Made by a program: the position numbers and the translations under genes. The notes beneath the pieces are model-generated. The model made no database searches. It saw only the letters and a list, made by a program, of their open reading frames with translations, and was not told the DNA's origin. A stretch of DNA of 64,000 nt, from contig JAQFVV010006354.1 in assembly GCA_028023455.1 (NCBI GenBank), forward strand, positions 2,121,615 through 2,185,614, read 5' to 3'. This DNA comes from Epiperipatus broadwayi (lineage: Eukaryota; Onychophora; Udeonychophora; Euonychophora; Peripatidae). Shown piece after piece: positions 14,741-26,965 of the stretch. Each line of letters begins with the position of its first letter. Within the stretch, counting starts at the first letter, position 1.

Positions 14741-16535
14741 ACGTATATGAGTTATTCCATTTATATTAAAGAATGAAGAAAAACAAACTTGTTCCAATTA
14801 TATTTTAATAAATTGTTTAAATTGCCCTCCCAGCTAGCTTTATATAAAACAAATCTAAAATCATACTAATCAATGAGATCTTTCATTATAATTTATCTTT
14901 TAGGTTGATGTGACTAACTAATCAAATATATATATCAAAAATAAAGGGACTTTTATTAAATTCAAATATACACATCTACTATATAAATTTATGTACCTCT
15001 AAATATGTGTATGAAAAATAATATATGTAAGTGACCTACAAACCAAGTAATAAATGAAATAAGAAATTATCTTTTATTAAGTCGTAAATTCAATTAATTT
15101 ACTAATAACTTTGGCATTAAGAAAATAAGAATAATATAGTATCGATCTTTAAATAATTACAAAGGCATTATTTATAAAAATAAATAGCACATCTTTATTT
15201 TATGTTATCGTTTGACTTTAAATAATATTAATGTTTCAATATTAATATAAACAATAAATATATAAAGACATATTTCTGCCTAATAGTTATAATATAAAGA
15301 TAATAATTAATATATAGTACCTCAACTTATAAATTATATTTTCAGATTTTAAAATTATTTAAATATTTATCTTAAACATCATCTGTTATACGTTTAATGT
15401 TATAATAGAACAAGACGCTTAAATTGATCATTCACAAACGTTACATTTTACAATGAAAAAAAAAATAAACAAAAAAAAAAAATATATCAATCTCAAAAAT
15501 ATATATATCCACACATCACACATATATATAAAATTATTAAATACCTTTTTAAAAGTTCACTTAGTTAATTGTCCTTTTAAGAATTAATTTAGTCCATGAG
15601 TTTTTTCATCTGTATATTTTATTATTTTTATTTTTAGAATGCATTCTATTAAAAGAACGACGAAACGATTTCATTAAAGAAGATTATTAATTCTTGAATA
15701 TATGCATATTTTATTAAAATGTTAAATCCAGTACATCAATTACAATTACTTCCAGATTAGAATTAAATTGACGATAATACATTTAAGATAGCTATGCCAG
15801 CTTTTAATTCCAGACGCGATGAAATTTATACGTTGAAAATTTTAGTTGTTCCATTGAAAAATTGCTTTAGAATATATGAAAGCGATGATGATGATGCAGC
15901 CCTAGCTGCGATATATCCTTATTACCCCGTCATAATTTATATGTTTATTACAAAATATATACGTTACTTCAGTATTTTAAAAAAAATGGTAAACTTTAAA
16001 GAAATAAAATGTAATAAAATTCTATCCTTCAGTTGTTTGTTCTATATCCCATTTTTAATAAGCAATAATCCTAATAATGGCTTCCTTATTATTGTCGCGT
16101 GGTTTCATGCCAGCAGATGCTATTTTAAAACTCATGTTATATATATATGTTCTCTTTTACAACAATTAACATCAAAATAAAAATAAAATATCAAGTATAC
16201 ATATAAAAAGTATCAAATCGAAAATTTAACATCTTTTAAAATATACATAAATAATTATTTATTACATTTAGTAATCATTGCAAATAAAATATATTTTTTT
16301 TTTTTTTTTTAATCAACAATTTATATGTCCTTATTTATTTCAATAATTAAATATTTATAATGATGTACTATCAATATATATAAATAAAATAATAACTTCA
16401 AATAATAACTATATTTAATAAACATAAAAGAAAAATTTAAATATTTCATATGTAAACTTCAACTTAAAGAGATTTTTTTTTTAATAACAAATAACAAATT
16501 TTTAAAATATAAATATCGACCTATTGATATTTACA
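14439..16535 (-). repeat. 3' LTR
   Basis: Near-identical to 20023-22068. It carries one additional copy of a 47-bp module at its outer edge (module starts at 14439 and 14486) that the other LTR lacks. A 128-codon plus-strand open frame (15794-16180) recurs in the other LTR with a one-base insertion that shifts its first part. The recurrence reflects LTR identity and is not evidence of a gene. Confidence 0.9.
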
Positions 16536-16552
16536 ATTCCCTCAAATCCACC
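16536..16552 (-). promoter_or_regulatory. Polypurine-tract candidate
   Basis: On the minus strand GGATTTGAGGGAAT ends immediately at the TG of the 3' LTR. Purine-rich sequence at this place primes plus-strand DNA synthesis in LTR elements. It is interrupted by TTT, so it is a fair rather than perfect match. Confidence 0.55.
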
Positions 16553-16821
16553 GAAAAAAAAAAAATGTCTTTGCAAATAACTAATTAATTATGAAATATC
16601 GAAAAACTTCTCAAATTTGTAATCTTTCTAAGGACTAACATGGTTTAAAGAATATTATTTTTCTTATTAATAACCACATTCATTTATTTATATCTATCTC
16701 TCAGATCATCTAGATATTTGTCCAAATTTTTTTTAAAAAAAAAATATAATAATCAAAAGTGCCTTTTCAATTCTTCCTGTAAAGAATTTCCAGTATGTTA
16801 AACTTTGTGAAAAAGTTTGCC

Positions 16822-17216
16822 CTAATTTACAAGATTTTCATATAGCATTTTGGTATAACTCAATTGCTTTTGAATAATTTTGAGATAAGTATCTAAAGAT
16901 TTTGCTATGAACTCCTTAGATTCTACATCTATATCCTTTACATAAATAGTAACTTGATCATAAGCACTAACATAACTCTTAACTTTATCAATAATAGTTG
17001 CTATTTTATCAGATAATCTTACTTTTCCTTTGACTATCTTGATAAACATCATCGACTTGAGTAAGTCTTTATTTTACTTATTCTAGATTCAATTAAAAAC
17101 AATTCTCTGGATAATTTTGAATGGTATTCATTCAAATTTTCTAAATAATCCTTTAAAAATCGCAAATCAGTGTGATATAATTTCAACATTAAAGAACTCT
17201 TGAAAATCATTTTGTT
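16822..17216 (-). pseudogene. Frameshifted C-terminal continuation of the Gag-like gene
   Basis: Just past the stop of the 364-codon frame, a second minus frame runs ~50 codons (TDLRFLKDYLENLNEYHSK and onward). It then passes by a further shift near 17053 into a 76-codon frame holding KIVKGKVRLSDKIATIIDKV. All parts are hydrophilic, Lys/Glu-rich and helix-like, as expected of one helical tail. Two shifts within 170 bp in an element with near-identical LTRs suggest either copying of a defective template or programmed or sequencing effects. Confidence 0.5.
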
Positions 17217-18311
17217 TTACAACAATAACATTATTATATTAATTATTTTCAGTTTAACTTTAGGTTTACTTAAATTTCTTTCCTTAGTTATATTTTCTTG
17301 AAGAAAATCAATATTATTTATCTTTCCATCTATAACTTTAAGTTTAACTTTAGCTTTTCCAATATCTTTCATAAAATCTATACTTCTTTTAAGATAATTT
17401 ATTTTAAACTTATCTCTACTTATTTCTTTGAATTTTACTTTAATTTTCTTCATATTTTTACTGGTATAAATTATCTCAAGAAAATCTATTTTAATTTTCT
17501 CTTTACTTCTGAATTTAAGTTTTATTTTGACTTTGCCTAAATCTCCATTTGGATCAATTTCTACTTCCATAAAATTTACATTACATATTATATTGTTAAT
17601 TCTTGTAAAGAATATTTCTTTGTAAATATTAATTTTTGTATAAACGTTTCCACAATTAATGGTACATTTTTGAACTAGATTTTGCATTTTATCTTTAAAT
17701 TTATTACTGGTATTATCCGTAATCTTTAGTAATTCATTGTCTAATAACTTTAGATATTTTTCACCTAAAGAATTTAATTTTATTTCTACAGATTCATCAA
17801 TTCTTTTATCCTTACTATAGTATTCATCAAAAATTTTAGGTTTCTTTATAGTCTTTCTTTCAACTACTTCTAATCTGGCTATAATTCCTTGATTTTCTTC
17901 CTTCATTTCATTATTTATTTCTTCAATTTTTGCTTTTAAAGAATTAGCTTCCACTATTGTCTCTTCTCTATATTTTTCCATCTTTTCATCAAATTTTACT
18001 TCTACTCTTCTAATACTATCATCTACCAAAACTTTTAATTCATTAGAATTAATTTTCATCTCAACTCTAAGATCTTCTTTTAATTCATTAGAGTTTATTT
18101 TCATTTCAGCTCTAAGATCTTTTAATTCATTAGAGTTAGTTTTTAAACTAGTCTCTAGTTTATCATATTTAGACTCTAGTCTCTCAGAATTTGTTTTCAT
18201 CTCAGCTTTAAGTTCATCATATCTGGTATTTAATCTAGATTCAAATTTTTCCAAAAAATCTTTTAAGTCAAAATCACCATTAACTGGCATTTTATTACTA
18301 TTGTTATCCAT
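17217..18311 (-). CDS. Coiled-coil Gag-like protein of the LTR element
   Basis: An open frame of 364 codons starts at the first ATG (MDNNSNKMPVNGDFDLKDFL). Residues ~15-155 are a long charged coiled coil. It contains repeated blocks of about 17 residues built on LRAEMKINSNELK, so part of the coil grew by tandem duplication. Residues ~160-240 are mixed helix. Residues ~245-360 hold four loose ~30-residue repeats with a K-V-K-L-K strand followed by I-D-F-L. No zinc knuckle, protease or RT motif is present. By position and composition it is probably the particle or RNA-binding (Gag-like) protein of this element and would act in the cytoplasm. Family assignment is inference. The alternative is an element-specific accessory protein. 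Confidence 0.6.
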   Translation of the reverse strand: MDNNSNKMPVNGDFDLKDFLEKFESRLNTRYDELKAEMKTNSERLESKYDKLETSLKTNSNELKDLRAEMKINSNELKEDLRVEMKINSNELKVLVDDSIRRVEVKFDEKMEKYREETIVEANSLKAKIEEINNEMKEENQGIIARLEVVERKTIKKPKIFDEYYSKDKRIDESVEIKLNSLGEKYLKLLDNELLKITDNTSNKFKDKMQNLVQKCTINCGNVYTKINIYKEIFFTRINNIICNVNFMEVEIDPNGDLGKVKIKLKFRSKEKIKIDFLEIIYTSKNMKKIKVKFKEISRDKFKINYLKRSIDFMKDIGKAKVKLKVIDGKINNIDFLQENITKERNLSKPKVKLKIINIIMLLL

Positions 18312-20002
18312 TATTATTAATAATACAATATTATATACTCATAAAATAAAATCTAAGATATATATATATATATTTCTATATAGTAACTATCACAGATCAA
18401 GGGCTCACCATCTCCAATCATTATTCCAACAAGCAATTTTTTTAACTAAAAATACAAGCCTTTTTAATCTTATAATATATAATAGCTATCTGACAATCTA
18501 AATTTTACTTATTTGAACTCATGAACTTCTTGGCTTAAAAAAAAAAAAAATCTTATCTATCACCATAACATCAACAAATTTCTCTAAAATATATATATGC
18601 AGAGAGTAACAACTGATATCACTAAATAACATTTATTTATATTTAATGATAATAAATATTCTACACTTATACTATATTAAAATGTGGATACTTCATATCA
18701 AATTCAATATAACCTTGAAATATTTAAACTACAACTAAATGTTCACATGCCTTAAAATAACTAATTTGATAATATAGTGAGACAACTTTCTCATTCAAAA
18801 TAATGGTAGTTAAATATAAAATACTTAAATCGATACCTATAAATTTTCTGGACTTTAATACTTAATACCATTTTATACACATAAAAAAAAAATATCCACT
18901 TCACTTATTATTAACTTTTGTGCTCGAAATATTTTACTAAAATTGTACTAATGCAGTTTACTACTAACAAATATTCACTAATTGAATTTCATGTTTAAAA
19001 GTCACTTACAAAAAAAAATAAAACATCGATATGTTTGTTTTCAAACCCTAATTGATAATCAATGTAATAGATTATTTGTTACAAACAATAATCAATTAAT
19101 CAAACTCTTAAGTTTGGTGTTATATATTTAAGTTATATACTTATCTATTCCTCCAAAGATCCGACAGATATTGACAACCAAAAGATTGATTAGCACTTCA
19201 CAACTTTGATGTAGATAAAAGAATTCAATCATTACTCCCAAAGCATACAATGTTTCATGAACACTTAGATGACTATCACATTTCATTCTATCCTATCTAC
19301 TACAACCCATAATAATTTTTCTTAGAACACCATTACACTACCCTGCTTATATTTAAGTCTTAGGGGCTATTATTTATAAATATTTCCTTGCTCATCTTTG
19401 GGAGACTTAGAGGCAAATATTATACTTATATTAAAATAATTATATCTTACTCTCTCTGGAGTTTTAAAGATAAAATCATGGCAGGACTACTGTTAACTGC
19501 TTCATGATAAATAATAATAAACATCAAGATTTGGGTTGGAGCAATGAATGAGATTAATCAATCACAAGTGACATGAATGCATCACATCCTCAAGACAATG
19601 ACAAAACTCCCCACTCAACATCAATACCTGCAACAGAACCAACCAAACTCCAACAATCAAATATCCCATCCAACCTTCAAAATTATAGATTTTCTACAAC
19701 TCAAATTTTCCAAATATGTACAAAATTATTATACTATAATTCAACACCATCAATATACTTTTTAAATTGAAATTAAACTGCTTCATGACTATATTTATCT
19801 TTCATCACTAAAAAAAAAATACAATAATATTAACCATCACCATCTAAACATAAGGCTAAAATATTTCCATTTATATAAAAAAAAATTAAACACACAAAAA
19901 TGCTTCTCTTTCTTTAAACCATACATCTCATATTAATATATATACTAGACATCTTAATCTCAAGTATGTGGGGTATTTCAAGCCCTAATTAGCTTATTTC
20001 TA
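18312..20002 (-). other. 5' untranslated leader of the LTR element, no coding
   Basis: About 1.7 kb between primer site and coding frame has only short broken frames. Two overlapping plus-strand openings at 19573-19770 have no family features. 19440-19760 resembles 23960-24400 outside the element, so a relative has left a fossil nearby. Confidence 0.5.
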
Positions 20003-20020
20003 GCCCTAGTTGTTGCGCCA
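20003..20020 (-). promoter_or_regulatory. Primer-binding-site candidate
   Basis: The minus strand reads TGGCGCAACAACTAGGGC two bases downstream of the 5' LTR end. TGG pairs with the tRNA CCA terminus, and TGGCGC is the usual start of Lys-type primer sites. The rest differs from the standard Lys site, so tRNA identity is uncertain. Confidence 0.55.
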
Positions 20021-20022
20021 AA

Positions 20023-22068
20023 TGTAATGGAAACGTATATGTAGCAGCCCCACGATTGGACTAGCCAAATGTAATGGAACCTATAATTCAGAGCCTCACT
20101 TGGATGCTCCAAATGTAATGGAACTTAAGGTAGCCCATGTTTGAGCAAGCCAAATGTAATGGATCGTACTTGCTACATTCCATTTAAATTGAAGAAAGAC
20201 AAAATTATCCCGGTTATATAAATAATGTAATGGAAACTATATGGTAGCTCATAATTAAGCAAGTTAAATATAATGGAACGTATATGAGTTATTCCATTTA
20301 TATTAAAGAATGAAGAAAAACAAACTTGTTCCAATTATATTTTAATAAATTGTTTAAATTGCCCTCCCAGCTAGCTTTATATAAAACAAATCTAAAATCA
20401 TACTAATCAATGAGATCTTTCATTATAATTTATCTTTTAGGTTGATGTGACTAACTAATCAAATATATATATCAAAAATAAAGGGACTTTTATTAAATTC
20501 AAATATACACATCTACTATATAAATTTATGTACCTCTAAATATGTGTATGAAAAATAATATATGTAAGTGACCTACAAACCAAGTAATAAATGAAATAAG
20601 AAATTATCTTTTATTAAGTCGTAAATTCAATTAATTTACTAATAACTTTGGCATTAAGAAAATAAGAATAATATAGTATCGATCTTTAAATAATTACAAA
20701 GGCATTATTTATAAAAATAAATAGCACATCTTTATTTTATGTTATCGTTTGACTTTAAATAATATTAATGTTTCAATATTAATATAAACAATAAATATAT
20801 AAAGACATATTTCTGCCTAATAGTTATAATATAAAGATAATAATTAATATATAGTACCTCAACTTATAAATTATATTTTCAGATTTTAAAATTATTTAAA
20901 TATTTATCTTAAACATCATCTGTTATACGTTTAATGTTATAATAGAACAAGACGCTTAAATTGATCATTCACAAACGTTACATTTTACAATGAAAAAAAA
21001 AATAAACAAAAAAAAAAATATATATCAATCTCAAAAATATATATATCCACACATCACACATATATATAAAATTATTAAATACCTTTTTAAAAGTTCACTT
21101 AGTTAATTGTCCTTTTAAGAATTAATTTAGTCCATGAGTTTTTTCATCTGTATATTTTATTATTTTTATTTTTAGAATGCATTCTATTAAAAGAACGACG
21201 AAACGATTTCATTAAAGAAGATTATTAATTCTTGAATATATGCATATTTTATTAAAATGTTAAATCCAGTACCTCAATTACAATTACTTCCAGATTAGAA
21301 TTAAATTGACGATAAGACATTTAAGATAGCTATGCCAGCTTTTAATTCCAGACGCGATGAAATTTATACGTTGAAAATTTTTAGTTGTTCCATTGAAAAA
21401 TTGCTTTAGAATATATGAAAGCGATGATGATGATGCAGCCCTAGCTGCGATATATCCTTATTACCCCGTCATAATTTATATGTTTATTACAAAATATATA
21501 CGTTACTTCAGTATTTTAAAAAAAATGGTAAACTTTAAAGAAATAAAATGTAATAAAATTCTATCCTTCAGTTGTTTGTTCTATATCCCATTTTTAATAA
21601 GCAATAATCCTAATAATGGCTTCCTTATTATTGTCGCGTGGTTTCATGCCAGCAGATGCTATTTTAAAACTCATGTTATATATATATGTTCTCTTTTACA
21701 ACAATTAACATCAAAATAAAAATAAAATATCAAGTATACATATAAAAAGTATCAAATCGAAAATTTAACATCTTTTAAAATATACATAAATAATTATTTA
21801 TTACATTTAGTAATCATTGCAAATAAAATACTTTTTTTTTTTTAATCAACAATTTATATGTCCTTATTTATTTCAATAATTAAATATTTATAATGATGTA
21901 CTATCAATATATATAAATAAAATAATAACTTCAAATAATAACTATATTTAATAAACATAAAAGAAAAATTTAAATATTTCATATGTAAACTTCAACTTAA
22001 AGAGATTTTTTTTTTAATAACAAATAACAAATTTTTAAAATATAAATATCGACCTATTGATATTTACA
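20023..22068 (-). repeat. 5' LTR
   Basis: Matches the other LTR base for base over long stretches. Visible differences are the loss of one 47-bp module, poly-A and poly-T length changes (near 21010 and 21830), one extra T near 21380, and a few substitutions (for example near 21273 and 21316). It is followed directly by (AT)n. Confidence 0.9.
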
Positions 22069-22086
22069 ATATATATATATATATAT

Positions 22087-22687
22087 GAAAAGTAAGTTAC
22101 TGTTAACACTAACTGAAATAATTATAGAAAATATACAAACCATTATACAATTACAAATATCCAGAAACGCCCTCTGTTTAAAGTTCTATATCTCTATAAT
22201 AGCAAACCGTAAAATTATAACACTTTACGGTTGTATGCTAAACGATGTTAAATATTGAAATACAGACCTACTCAAACACAGAGAATGAAATTTTAAATAA
22301 GCAAACGATCTTAAATTTTGCTAATAAACTAACAAGTTTACTGGATATTTGTAATTGTATAATGGTTTGTATATTTTTTATAATTATTTCAGTTAGTGTT
22401 AATAGTAACTTACTTTTCATTTATAGTTTGGGAGGAGTTTAAAGATTAAAATCTAATATTTAGTTTGTCTTTAATAACTTTGTAAACTTGTTAGTTTATT
22501 AGGAAAATTTAAGGTCGTTTGCTTATTTAAAATTTCATGCTTTGTGGTTGAGTAGGTCTGTATTTCAATATTTAACATCGTTTAACATACAACTGTAAAG
22601 TGGTATCATTTTACGGTTTGCTATTATTGAGATATAGAACTTTAAACAGAGGGCGTTACTGGATATTTGTAATTGTATAATGGTTTG

Positions 22688-22692
<5 letters not shown>
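22087..22692. mobile_element. Nested foldback element
   Basis: Let A be 22087-22164 and B 22165-22340. The order is A, B, reverse-A (22340-22420), spacer, reverse-B (22482-22658), then the first part of reverse-A again (22659-22692). Diagnostic words are CGCCCTCTGTTTAAAGTTCT in B with its reverse complement near 22640, and CTGGATATTTGTAATTG twice at 22341 and 22659. It has no coding capacity. Both ends abut (AT)n, and 18 bp of AT separate it from the LTR element. Confidence 0.8.

Positions 22693-22768
<76 letters not shown>
22693..22768. repeat. (AT)n microsatellite
   Basis: A pure AT run between the nested foldback element and the resumption of R copy 1. Confidence 0.95.
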
Positions 22769-22773
<5 letters not shown>

Positions 22774-23446
22774 CAGTCTTTTGCATGTGATTCTCTGCAT
22801 ATAGATAAAGCAGCATGTCTATAAATCATAGCAAAGTAATTTTTTAGTAAGCTAATGTAATCTCTTGATAAGATGGTTCATTCTAAACTTTAACTGACTT
22901 ATCAACATCTTAAGGAAAGGTATAAATTGGGAAATTATCAACATTCAGTTAAGTCCATCCATTCTCTACAATTTGATAGATTTAATGCATCTCATATAGT
23001 ATAAATATGGACTATGATCCACTAAAACATGTCATTGCTTCCAAGTGAATTTCAAATTATACCATCCTGACATTAGCAGCAGTTGGATATATTTTCTCTT
23101 GCCTTCAGTCATATCTTAATAATAATTTGGCAGTAAAAATGTAATCCCCATTATTTCTTTTGGATCCACCTTTTTTAACCTGTATCATGGAATTTAAGTA
23201 AATTCTTTCTTTGACTTGATTGAAAACGGGTAATGACACTTTTCGGTTAATCTTAACACTCTCAAAAACAATTTTGTAAAATTTTATGAACATATTCAAT
23301 TAAAAGTATCTTAAGTTAATTATATAATAATTTTATAATTACTAGTAGATTTATTATAACATCAAAACATGCTTGTTTCAGATTTCTCTCTATATTTTTA
23401 ATGTTCTATCATAAGTAAACAATAAATAGATCATATTAAATGTTTA

Positions 23447-23526
<80 letters not shown>

Positions 23527-23640
23527 AAATTCAAAATTACTATTTAACTTGTAACTGTTATTCTACTGTATATATGTGTAAATAAATACCTACAAAATGT
23601 TTGTCTGTGTATACTTAGGATTTTGTCAACTTTATATATA
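22769..23640 (-). repeat. R repeat, copy 1, proximal part
   Basis: The reverse complement aligns collinearly with 31165-31990. Shared words include TTTATCTATATGCAGAGAA, GGGATTACA followed by TTTTTAC, and CATAGTCCATAT against CATAGCCCATAT. It joins exactly where 12990-14410 stops, so 14411-22768 is inserted DNA. The 64-codon minus frame at 23105-23299 lies inside but is not kept in the other copy. An (AT)n tract at 23451-23523 interrupts it. Confidence 0.75.
23451..23523. repeat. (AT)n microsatellite
   Basis: A pure AT run inside R copy 1. The corresponding place in copy 2 (about 31240) lacks it, so it arose after duplication. Confidence 0.9.
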
Positions 23641-23959
23641 AATGCACATAACATACTGTGCTGTGCATGCCATAAAAATAATCATCTCATATCTTTCTTA
23701 TGGGAAATGGAAAAAAAGAAATAAAATATCAATCTAACAATATTTTATAACTATCCATGTTTAACATAAACAAAGTTCATACCTCAAACTATATACTCAT
23801 CAAATGTTTTAGAGATCTGCCAGCCATCTGGCAGCTACCAGAATGAATAGTGATTTGTGATTTTAAGATAAAGAATTTAACAATTGGACTTAAAGTACGC
23901 AAAGCAACATCAACATCAAGAGAGTTACCTCAATTTAGACATTATAGGTTACTAAAACT

Positions 23960-24400
23960 CTTGATATGAAATAAAAATTCCAACATTTTTGAAAATCCCT
24001 ACTCCTTTGTTTTTTAGGGGTTGTAAAATACAAAAGTATGCCTTTCTCCTTTTCTTGTAGATATAAAAATGAGGATCATGCCAGAGTTATGATAACTGCT
24101 TTATGATAAATAATAAAAAATAGAAATTGAGTTGGAGGAATGCCTGACATAGAACTCATCTTGGACTTGCAAAAAACATTGTATTCTCAAGATAATGACA
24201 AAGCCATCTTCAAAACTGGAAATACAATTAAGTGACTGCAATAGTAAAAATTCCAATCTGGTCTCCAAAATCAAGATTTTCTATTCAACTTTAAATATGA
24301 ACTTTTTAAATGTATATTAATCACTATTTTATAATTTAATTATCAATACTCATATTACATATTTCACAACATTTTTTATATTAATTTTGCATAAAATGTG
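23960..24400 (-). mobile_element. Fossil related to the LTR-element leader
   Basis: Resembles 19440-19760 in the same orientation. Both have (A/T)AACTGCTT(C/T)ATGATAAATAAT, then GTTGGAG(C/G)AATG, then CTCAAGA(C/T)AATGACAAA. Identity is roughly two thirds by eye. No LTR was seen beside it. Confidence 0.5.
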
Positions 24401-25654
24401 TACTTTTTGTTTCTCAAAAGTAGTTATATTTGAGATCATGTTGAGTGACAAATTTGAAGTCATTGCTACTAGTACTTGATCATCATCCATGCCACAATTG
24501 GGTAGCCATTTGTGGCAGTACAAAATCAAGTGTGAACTTGGGATAATAGAAAATAATCATAATCATTTGGAGTTTGATGTTACAATATTTACGGTGGTAT
24601 TTATAAAATTTCCCTATCTATTTTTAATTAGATTAAGAAAGTTTTTTTTTTTTTTTTTAAATTAAAGCTTGCTTAAAATATTTTGACAAAATTCAGTTTA
24701 ATATACTCTGATGTTGTTTAAGGGATTATAAAATATTTGAGATAAAAATTGGTTTTTAATTAAGGTGAATTAAAAAAGTAATTAATTTGGTTTTTGTTTG
24801 AATAAAAATAACAAAAAAGTATAAGATGATTATGTTTCATGACATACACAGTAGTAGCGTATGTATGCATATATATATAATTCAATGTCTGTATTTTTTC
24901 AAAACAATATACATAATTATGTAATTCAATATTTGCAAATACAGTAACTAAATAATTCAAAATTTTATCTACTTAAGAGCACTTTCAATTATCTTAGTAA
25001 CCTTTGTCAACTAAAACTTTGAAAGGCTAACCTTCCCACAATTCAATGATGTTAACTTTGCTGCTTTCTTGTTAATTAAATCATGTTTATATATGTATAT
25101 TAGCATATCTTGATTTATTTTTCTTTTATTGTTATTTTTTTCAATTTGCAATATTTTTACATTATTAAAATTGAAGTCAGAAACATAAATACATGATTTA
25201 TTATAGGTGTAAAAATAGATACTAAACTATTATTATCTATTAGACAATTTTGTTTTGATTTTGTAAATCATTTTAATAATAACAAATGCTCTTTAGTGCT
25301 TTTTTTCAAATGTACATCTAGATTCACCTATATATCAATGGCTATATCTACATATCCATTTATAGATGACATTTCTTTTATAAATGAGATTTTATCTTTG
25401 GAGTTATTTATTAATTTGTTTAATATAGGAGATATGTAAAATGCAATATCACATATACCTTATAAATTTTCTGTATAAAATTTACTTGATCATTTGAAAT
25501 ATATGTTATTGATATCCATATTTTTTATTAGCAGGAGAATCAATATTATTATTAAAATTTTTATTCTTATATTTTGTATTAAAGTCTCTAATAACATTAT
25601 ATATTTGATTATAATTGTAGTGAACATTTAACAATTCATTCGAATATATTTCAA
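24401..25654. other. AT-rich DNA with no recognised gene
   Basis: Nothing recognisable. The 66-codon minus frame at 24760-24960 has no domain features. Confidence 0.5.
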
Positions 25655-26455
25655 TCATCATCATCATTATCAACCATTATCAATCCACTGCAGGATGAAG
25701 GTCTCTCCAAGTTTAATCCATCTTCTCTGATCTTTAGCTTCTCTTCTCCACATCACCCCTACACATTTTCTTATTTCATCCATCCATCTTACATGTGGTC
25801 TCCTTCTGGGTCTTCTACAATCTCTTGGAATCCAGTTTAAAATTTCAATTGTCCATCTATTATCATCTATTCTAGCAATATCTCCAGCCCAACTCCACTT
25901 CAATCTTTTAATTTTTTCAATGAGGTCAGTAACACCTGTTTGTTCTCTTACCCATACATTGCGTTTTCGATCTCTTCTTGTTACTCCCAACATACATCTC
26001 TCCATACTTCTTTGAGTGGTCTGACGTCTCTGTATTGATCTTCTATTAAGTGTCCAAGTCTCAGATCTATAAGTAAAAACTGGTAAAACACATTTGTTAA
26101 AAACCTTTCTTTTCAAACACATAGGCATATTTCCTTTTAATATCAAGTTATTTCTACCAAAAGCACTCCAACCAAGTTTAATTCTATGATTAATTTCCTC
26201 TATTATGTTTCCATCTGTATTAATAATCTGACCAAGGTATTTGTAACTCTTAACTTCTTCTAATTCATCATAATCAATCTTTATTTACATATTTGGAGCA
26301 AATCGATTAAACATTACTTTAGTCTTTTTAACATTTATCTTTAGTCCTACTTTCCTACTTTCATCTGATAACTCCTGCAACATTTCCTGCAGCTCGGAAG
26401 CATTATTTGCAAAAACAACTACATCATCTGCTTTTGCCTTTATTCGATTAATATT
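25655..26455 (-). pseudogene. 5'-truncated RTE-like non-LTR retrotransposon, reverse transcriptase C-terminal half
   Basis: On the minus strand, translation starts just before ADDVVVFANNASELQEML, which contains the catalytic A-D-D of the RT palm (the preceding F/Y is Lys here). It continues through GLKINVKKTKVMF, YKYLGQIINTDGN, an in-frame TAA at 26285-26287, and then SETWTLNRRSIQRRQTTQRS. It ends RRPHVRWMDEIRK and LQWIDNG followed by a stop. These are the thumb and C-terminal landmarks of animal RTE/BovB-type LINEs. The 3' end is a short TGATGATGATGATT repeat, typical of RTE tails. The endonuclease and the first half of RT are absent (5' truncation near 26455). The single stop and otherwise open frame indicate moderate age. 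Confidence 0.88.
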
Positions 26456-26592
26456 TACAAAGACTATTATTTCAAAATAAGAAGGACTTCATTGAACCTG
26501 ACATTTTGTGTGACATTGGCACTTTTGATTTATATGAAATATAACCTCTTTTTCCTAATGGTTTAATGGTCATACAGTAATCCGGCATGCAT

Positions 26593-26593
<1 letters not shown>

Positions 26594-26656
<63 letters not shown>
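26594..26656. repeat. (AT)n microsatellite
   Basis: A pure AT run just beyond the LINE fragment. The flanks do not form a palindrome. Confidence 0.95.
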
Positions 26657-26659
<3 letters not shown>

Positions 26660-26965
26660 CTAGATGAAGCTTAGCACTAGCTCCAAGCAAGTTTTAATTA
26701 TATGTGCCAACAGAGATAAAATTCAAAATCTCTTTTGGAAAATCCTCATCCCCAGACTAATTGGTTTCAAGCTTAATGGCTTCCTCATTGAAGAGTTAGG
26801 ATTTCAGAAACTAGATCTAATACTCCAACTCAGAGCACTTATTTAATATGTTACTATCAGTTTGAAAACTTGAACTTTTCAGAAACATAAATTTCTTCAA
26901 ATCCAGCCTTACAAACCACATAGCTATATGAGTCTGAACTCAGTTCAGGTTCACATATATATTAA

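Larger units (their letters stand above)
14439..22068 (-). mobile_element. Complete, young, apparently non-autonomous LTR retrotransposon
   Basis: Two direct repeats of 2097 bp (14439-16535) and 2046 bp (20023-22068) bound a 3487-bp interior. On the minus strand each LTR begins TGTAAATATC and ends TTCCATTACA, giving canonical TG...CA termini and a 5-bp TGTAA/TTACA inverted repeat. A TGG-starting primer-binding-site candidate lies two bases inside the right LTR, and a purine-rich tract abuts the left one; both require minus orientation, as do the internal open frames. The LTRs differ by a handful of substitutions, homopolymer lengths and one extra 47-bp module, so insertion was recent. No reverse transcriptase, RNase H, integrase or protease frame was found. 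Movement would then need enzymes from a related full element, as in LARD-type elements. The superfamily (Gypsy, Bel or Copia) is unresolved. Confidence 0.88.

Noticed and set aside
15794-16180. 128-codon plus-strand frame repeated at 21393-21719
   Set aside because: Lies antisense inside both LTRs. It is conserved only because the LTRs are near-identical, is frameshifted between copies and has no domain.
17298-17540. 80-codon plus-strand frame
   Set aside because: Shadow of the minus-strand Gag-like gene.
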